Positions 61,596-64,000 of a stretch of DNA of 64,000 nucleotides are shown piece by piece (position 1 is the stretch's first letter; every line of letters begins with the position of its first letter). A program made the position numbers and the translations under genes. The stretch comes from Undaria pinnatifida (Eukaryota > Sar > Phaeophyceae > Laminariales > Alariaceae), in the NCBI GenBank assembly GCA_012845835.1, contig JABAKD010000010.1, positions 4,775,288 to 4,839,287 of the forward strand. The letters are read 5' to 3'. A model generated the notes under the pieces. It did no database searches. It saw only the letters and a list, made by a program, of their open reading frames with translations, and had not been told where the DNA came from.

Positions 61596-61762
61596 GAGTT
61601 AGCAACACTCGATGAACAATCTACGAGCAGTGGGATTGCTGAACCCTATGCGCGATAAAAAATGAAGGCAAAAACCGGGGAGGAGAAGGGATGACATCTG
61701 TGACCACGGCTTGTCCAGAAGCTGGAAACTAAAAGTGTGCAAAAAAAAAAAAAAAAAAAAAG
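61596..61762 (+). mobile_element. SINE family B insertion, 5'-truncated
   Basis: Matches the body of the SINE at 4073-4385 and ends in about 22 A. ATGCC at 61591-61595 and 61763-61767 is a 5-bp target-site duplication. It splits the second zinc-finger module of ORF1. Confidence 0.85.
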
Positions 61763-61767
61763 ATGCC

Positions 61768-62750
61768 CATTCGCGAGGCATTCCGCACGGTCTATCTAGC
61801 ATGCAGCGGGCATGTACTTGCTCTCCGTGTGGACACGGAATACCGCCCATAAAGACTCCACCGCCGAATCCCCAGTAGGCTCCTCTAGTGCCCGCCCGCA
61901 GTAGGCGCAGGGAGATGCACCCCTGCCTTCCGCGGCAAGACGCTTCTTTGATAAACTCCTAGCAGCGCCTCCTTGTTCAGTTGGTCCCGTGTGTAAAGGG
62001 TCGTTCTCCGGCGTCCGGTCCGTTCTCTCCGGTGTCGCTGCCATCGCTGTTGAGAAGGAAGGAAGAGCATCACCCGCTTCCAAAGCGCTTCGGACCCCGA
62101 GGGTCCACCTTGTTAGTCGCTCTCCGCATTCGGCGTCGAGGCCTACTAGATATTGTTGGACGTGAGGTGCGATGTAGAGTCTTTGATTTTTAAGTCGGAG
62201 TAGGTTATCCTGCGGTTGAATGGCGTACACAGCGAACAGCCTACGGTATCGGCCTGCCGCTATTTCCCATTCCCTCGGTCGGGGAAAATCGAGGTATGCT
62301 CCTTGAGGCAGGTCCAGCGCATGGCAAAATAGGGAGCATAGCAAGAACGAGGAAGTTGAGCTCCTTCCGTGTGCATGTAACATGAGCTCAAACGTACCGT
62401 AAATGCCAGTCGTCACATAGCTGTCTGACTCCAGTCCGGAGATGTGCCGCTGAACGCGGGTGGCGAACTGCAGGGCACCTCTCATCGCCCCCCACCTTCC
62501 CTCATGTCCGTCCATGGATATCCCTCTAGCCAGCTCCGCCGGGTGGGGAGGTCGGCTTCCTCCCGGCCACGCCGAGCGACACCCGACGCAGGGCCTAGGA
62601 TCCGCATGTTCTCTCGCGAGGTTTTCCGCACGATCCAGCATGCAGCGGGTGTGCACAAAGCCTCCATGGGCGCACGGAACGGTTACTTGAGCGTCGTCTT
62701 CCCCCGACTCCCCACTAGAGTTATCGAGAGGCCAACCGCAGTATGTGCAC
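61768..62750 (-). pseudogene. RING-like finger plus conserved module, first copy
   Basis: Minus strand: CTYCGWPLD, then VTVPCAHGGFVHTRCMLDRA and RPCVGCRSAW give C-x2-C ... C-x-H ... H-x2-C ... C-x2-C, a RING-like ligand order. About 170 conserved residues follow (GRWGAMRGALQFATRV, SYVTTGIYGTFELM, AYLDFPRPREWE, LYIAPHVQQYLVGLD), then the start of the next finger (PCAYCGRALEE). An in-frame TAG lies just before CTYC (about 62752) and a frameshift near 61800. The module is unknown to me; the RING-like part suggests ubiquitin-ligase-type or structural zinc binding. Confidence 0.6.
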
Positions 62751-62756
62751 TAAAAT

Positions 62757-63049
62757 TCCTCGGACTCCTCCAATCCCCTTTCAACATCTCGACCACCTTC
62801 ACCCTGACTCGCGGCCTCCTCTACACCCGAGGTTAGTGATCGCCACAATATATGTAACTGTCGTTGTTGGTGAGCGCCATCCGGGGTAGTGCGATCGTAT
62901 CCCATATGGATTCTGGGCACTATTGCCGTGAGTCGGAACGTTCTCCGACGCGACACTCCTGTCCCGTCTCGGGCAGCTACCCCAAATCGGTCGTTCCCCC
63001 TGCCGTCTGCTCCTGCTGCGCTTTCTACGGCACACCTCCTGTGGACGAG
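62757..63049 (-). pseudogene. Linker between ORF1 RING region and first module
   Basis: The minus frame 62750-62956 ends EEAASQGEGGRDVERGLEES and runs into the TAG before the first finger. The finger begun at LCEVCGRHLEDDPRFAFGG (63050) loses its frame here. Confidence 0.4.
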
Positions 63050-64000
63050 CTAGCCACCAAAAGCGAACCTCGGGTCATCCTCCAAGTGCCTGCCACAGAC
63101 CTCACACAGCGCTCGCACTTGTTGCTGAGGGATCGTGCCCCGCCATTCTCCGTGGTGGTCCTCCTCACCTCGCTCTGTGAGATTCCGCGATAAGTCCACC
63201 ACTTCCGGGGTAATGTGCGCTCTTCTAAGGAGGCGCTGTTCAGCTGCAGTTACTCTGGCTCTGATCTTGTGTTCTTCCGTCGTGTTCACCGACCTGCCAA
63301 GCGCCCGAATCTGTTGGAGGAGGGGGTGTAGATCGACCTCTTGATGCTCCTCGTGCAGAGCCGGGTTCGGGCACGCGACTAGGTGTACCCCTCCGAAAGT
63401 CCTAGCTCGGGCGATTGCGTCCTCGCAGAAGCCTAAAGCACAACAGCGGTGTGCGTGGCACGAGCAGGACACTTGTACGCAATTAGTCTCCTCAACCAGA
63501 CCATGACAAACGCTGCATATCGCTCGCCGCCTCCTGCCTTCTCTTGCGGCCCTTGTTGTCAGCCTTGCTTCCCCGTCAGCTGGCATCTTTTGCCGCGCAA
63601 CCATCAACACCTCCACCATGACCTCATTGCTGTGCTGGCGGTGCGCCATCCCGTCGGCCTCGTTGACTGTTACGGTCGCCCGACATGCCGGACACGGTAG
63701 ATTGTCCTCCGTTTTGACTCGGAGTGCGGCGTTGCACGGAAGGTGCAATCGACGGGAGCAGCTCTCTAAATATACCGAAGGAGACGCCAATGTCTCATAG
63801 CCTACACAGCAGTCTTCAGGGGGTTCCTCCCGGAGCTGGGTTTCTGTAGGCGTCGGCGATGGTGTCCGTGGCGGAGAAGGAGGCAGTTCGGGCGTCGGTA
63901 CGGGTGCCGGACCCCTTCCCTCCGCCGTCCGTGTAGGCGTCGTCCGTGACGGCCTTGGCGATGCTGCCTCTGCCGTCCTGACCACTGTCTGCGATGGCGT
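63050..64000 (-). CDS. ORF1 N-terminal part with two RING-like fingers (partial)
   Basis: A minus frame open to the window edge, so its start is outside. A Pro/Thr/Arg-rich leader precedes a RING-like segment with CSRRLHLPC and LPCPACR; its first ligand pair (CCVGY) is poorly formed. A second Cys/His-rich finger has ICSVCHGL and CVQVSCSCHAHRCC. The frame ends just after LCEVCGRHLEDD, the first half of a third finger, at a stop. ORF1 proteins of LINEs usually bind nucleic acid; RING-like fingers are unusual there. Could also be a separate host gene. Confidence 0.55.
   Translation of the reverse strand, partial: TPSQTVVRTAEAASPRPSRTTPTRTAEGRGPAPVPTPELPPSPPRTPSPTPTETQLREEPPEDCCVGYETLASPSVYLESCSRRLHLPCNAALRVKTEDNLPCPACRATVTVNEADGMAHRQHSNEVMVEVLMVARQKMPADGEARLTTRAAREGRRRRAICSVCHGLVEETNCVQVSCSCHAHRCCALGFCEDAIARARTFGGVHLVACPNPALHEEHQEVDLHPLLQQIRALGRSVNTTEEHKIRARVTAAEQRLLRRAHITPEVVDLSRNLTERGEEDHHGEWRGTIPQQQVRALCEVCGRHLEDDPRFAFGG

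Larger units (their letters stand above)
56687..64000 (-). mobile_element. REL-endonuclease non-LTR retrotransposon with RING-like ORF1
   Basis: Read right to left: RING-like N-terminal region (64000-63050), two copies of a zinc-finger plus conserved module (62750-60950), an Ala/Pro/Gly/Thr-rich linker (60960-60213), an RT region (59955-57790) and a CCHC plus restriction-like endonuclease end (57537-56687). All on one strand without other genes between, so I infer one element over 7.3 kb long, cut by the window edge. Several stops and frameshifts and one SINE insertion show it is dead. Confidence 0.65.

Noticed and set aside
1-64000. CRISPR array, phage or bacterial defence system
   Set aside because: No regular short repeats with unique spacers and no bacterial-type gene clusters; introns and LINEs show a eukaryotic genome.

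Overview
The window is nuclear DNA of a repeat-rich eukaryote. Host-like genes are cut by short GT-AG spliceosomal introns (the shortest convincing one is 61 bases). Most of the rest is transposable elements: a Helitron, two kinds of non-LTR retrotransposon, several tRNA-derived SINEs, MITEs and satellites. I see no rRNA, no intact tRNA, no CRISPR array and no bacterial operon structure. I cannot name the species. An algal or other protist genome fits the mix of small genes, OTU-carrying Helitron and REL-endonuclease LINE, but that is inference.

Layout. 1-12.6 kb: scattered weak coding stretches, two SINE families, a TIR element with a small open frame, a 96-bp minisatellite and a GACCC-rich tract. 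12.7-16.3 kb: a four-exon Cys-rich gene (gene 1) whose second exon lies in a 1.15-kb tandem duplication. 16.7-18.7 kb: copies of a hairpin-ended non-autonomous element, one interrupted by a MITE with 17-bp perfect inverted repeats. 19.3-21.6 kb: a four-exon paralogue (gene 2) whose second exon begins inside a 110-bp reversed copy of the Helitron coding sequence. 22.3-27.2 kb: an uninterrupted Helitron Rep/helicase/OTU gene. 27.5-28.65 kb: two small divergent genes either side of a 178-bp gap. 28.7-33.96 kb: a tRNA-like SINE array and a satellite, each split by a LINE insertion. 34-36.5 kb: two fair hypothetical ORFs. 36.6-41.06 kb: the longest APE-type LINE copy. 41-54.6 kb: mostly featureless, with a Lys-rich exon (44.6 kb) and a clear terminal exon (52.2 kb). 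54.7-56.4 kb: a 5'-truncated LINE. 56.7-64 kb: a decayed non-LTR element on the minus strand with RT and restriction-like endonuclease, preceded by a RING-like ORF1 carrying a tandemly repeated module; it runs off the right edge.

How they relate. Genes 1 and 2 share a Cys pattern and both have tandemly duplicated introns, so they are likely tandem paralogues. The Helitron, the APE LINE and the SINEs account for much of the local duplication. Nested insertions give a relative order: the LINE entered the SINE array and the satellite, and a SINE entered the RING-module ORF. No operon-like cooperation is expected. Exon joins below were found by eye from splice sites and phase and need transcript support.
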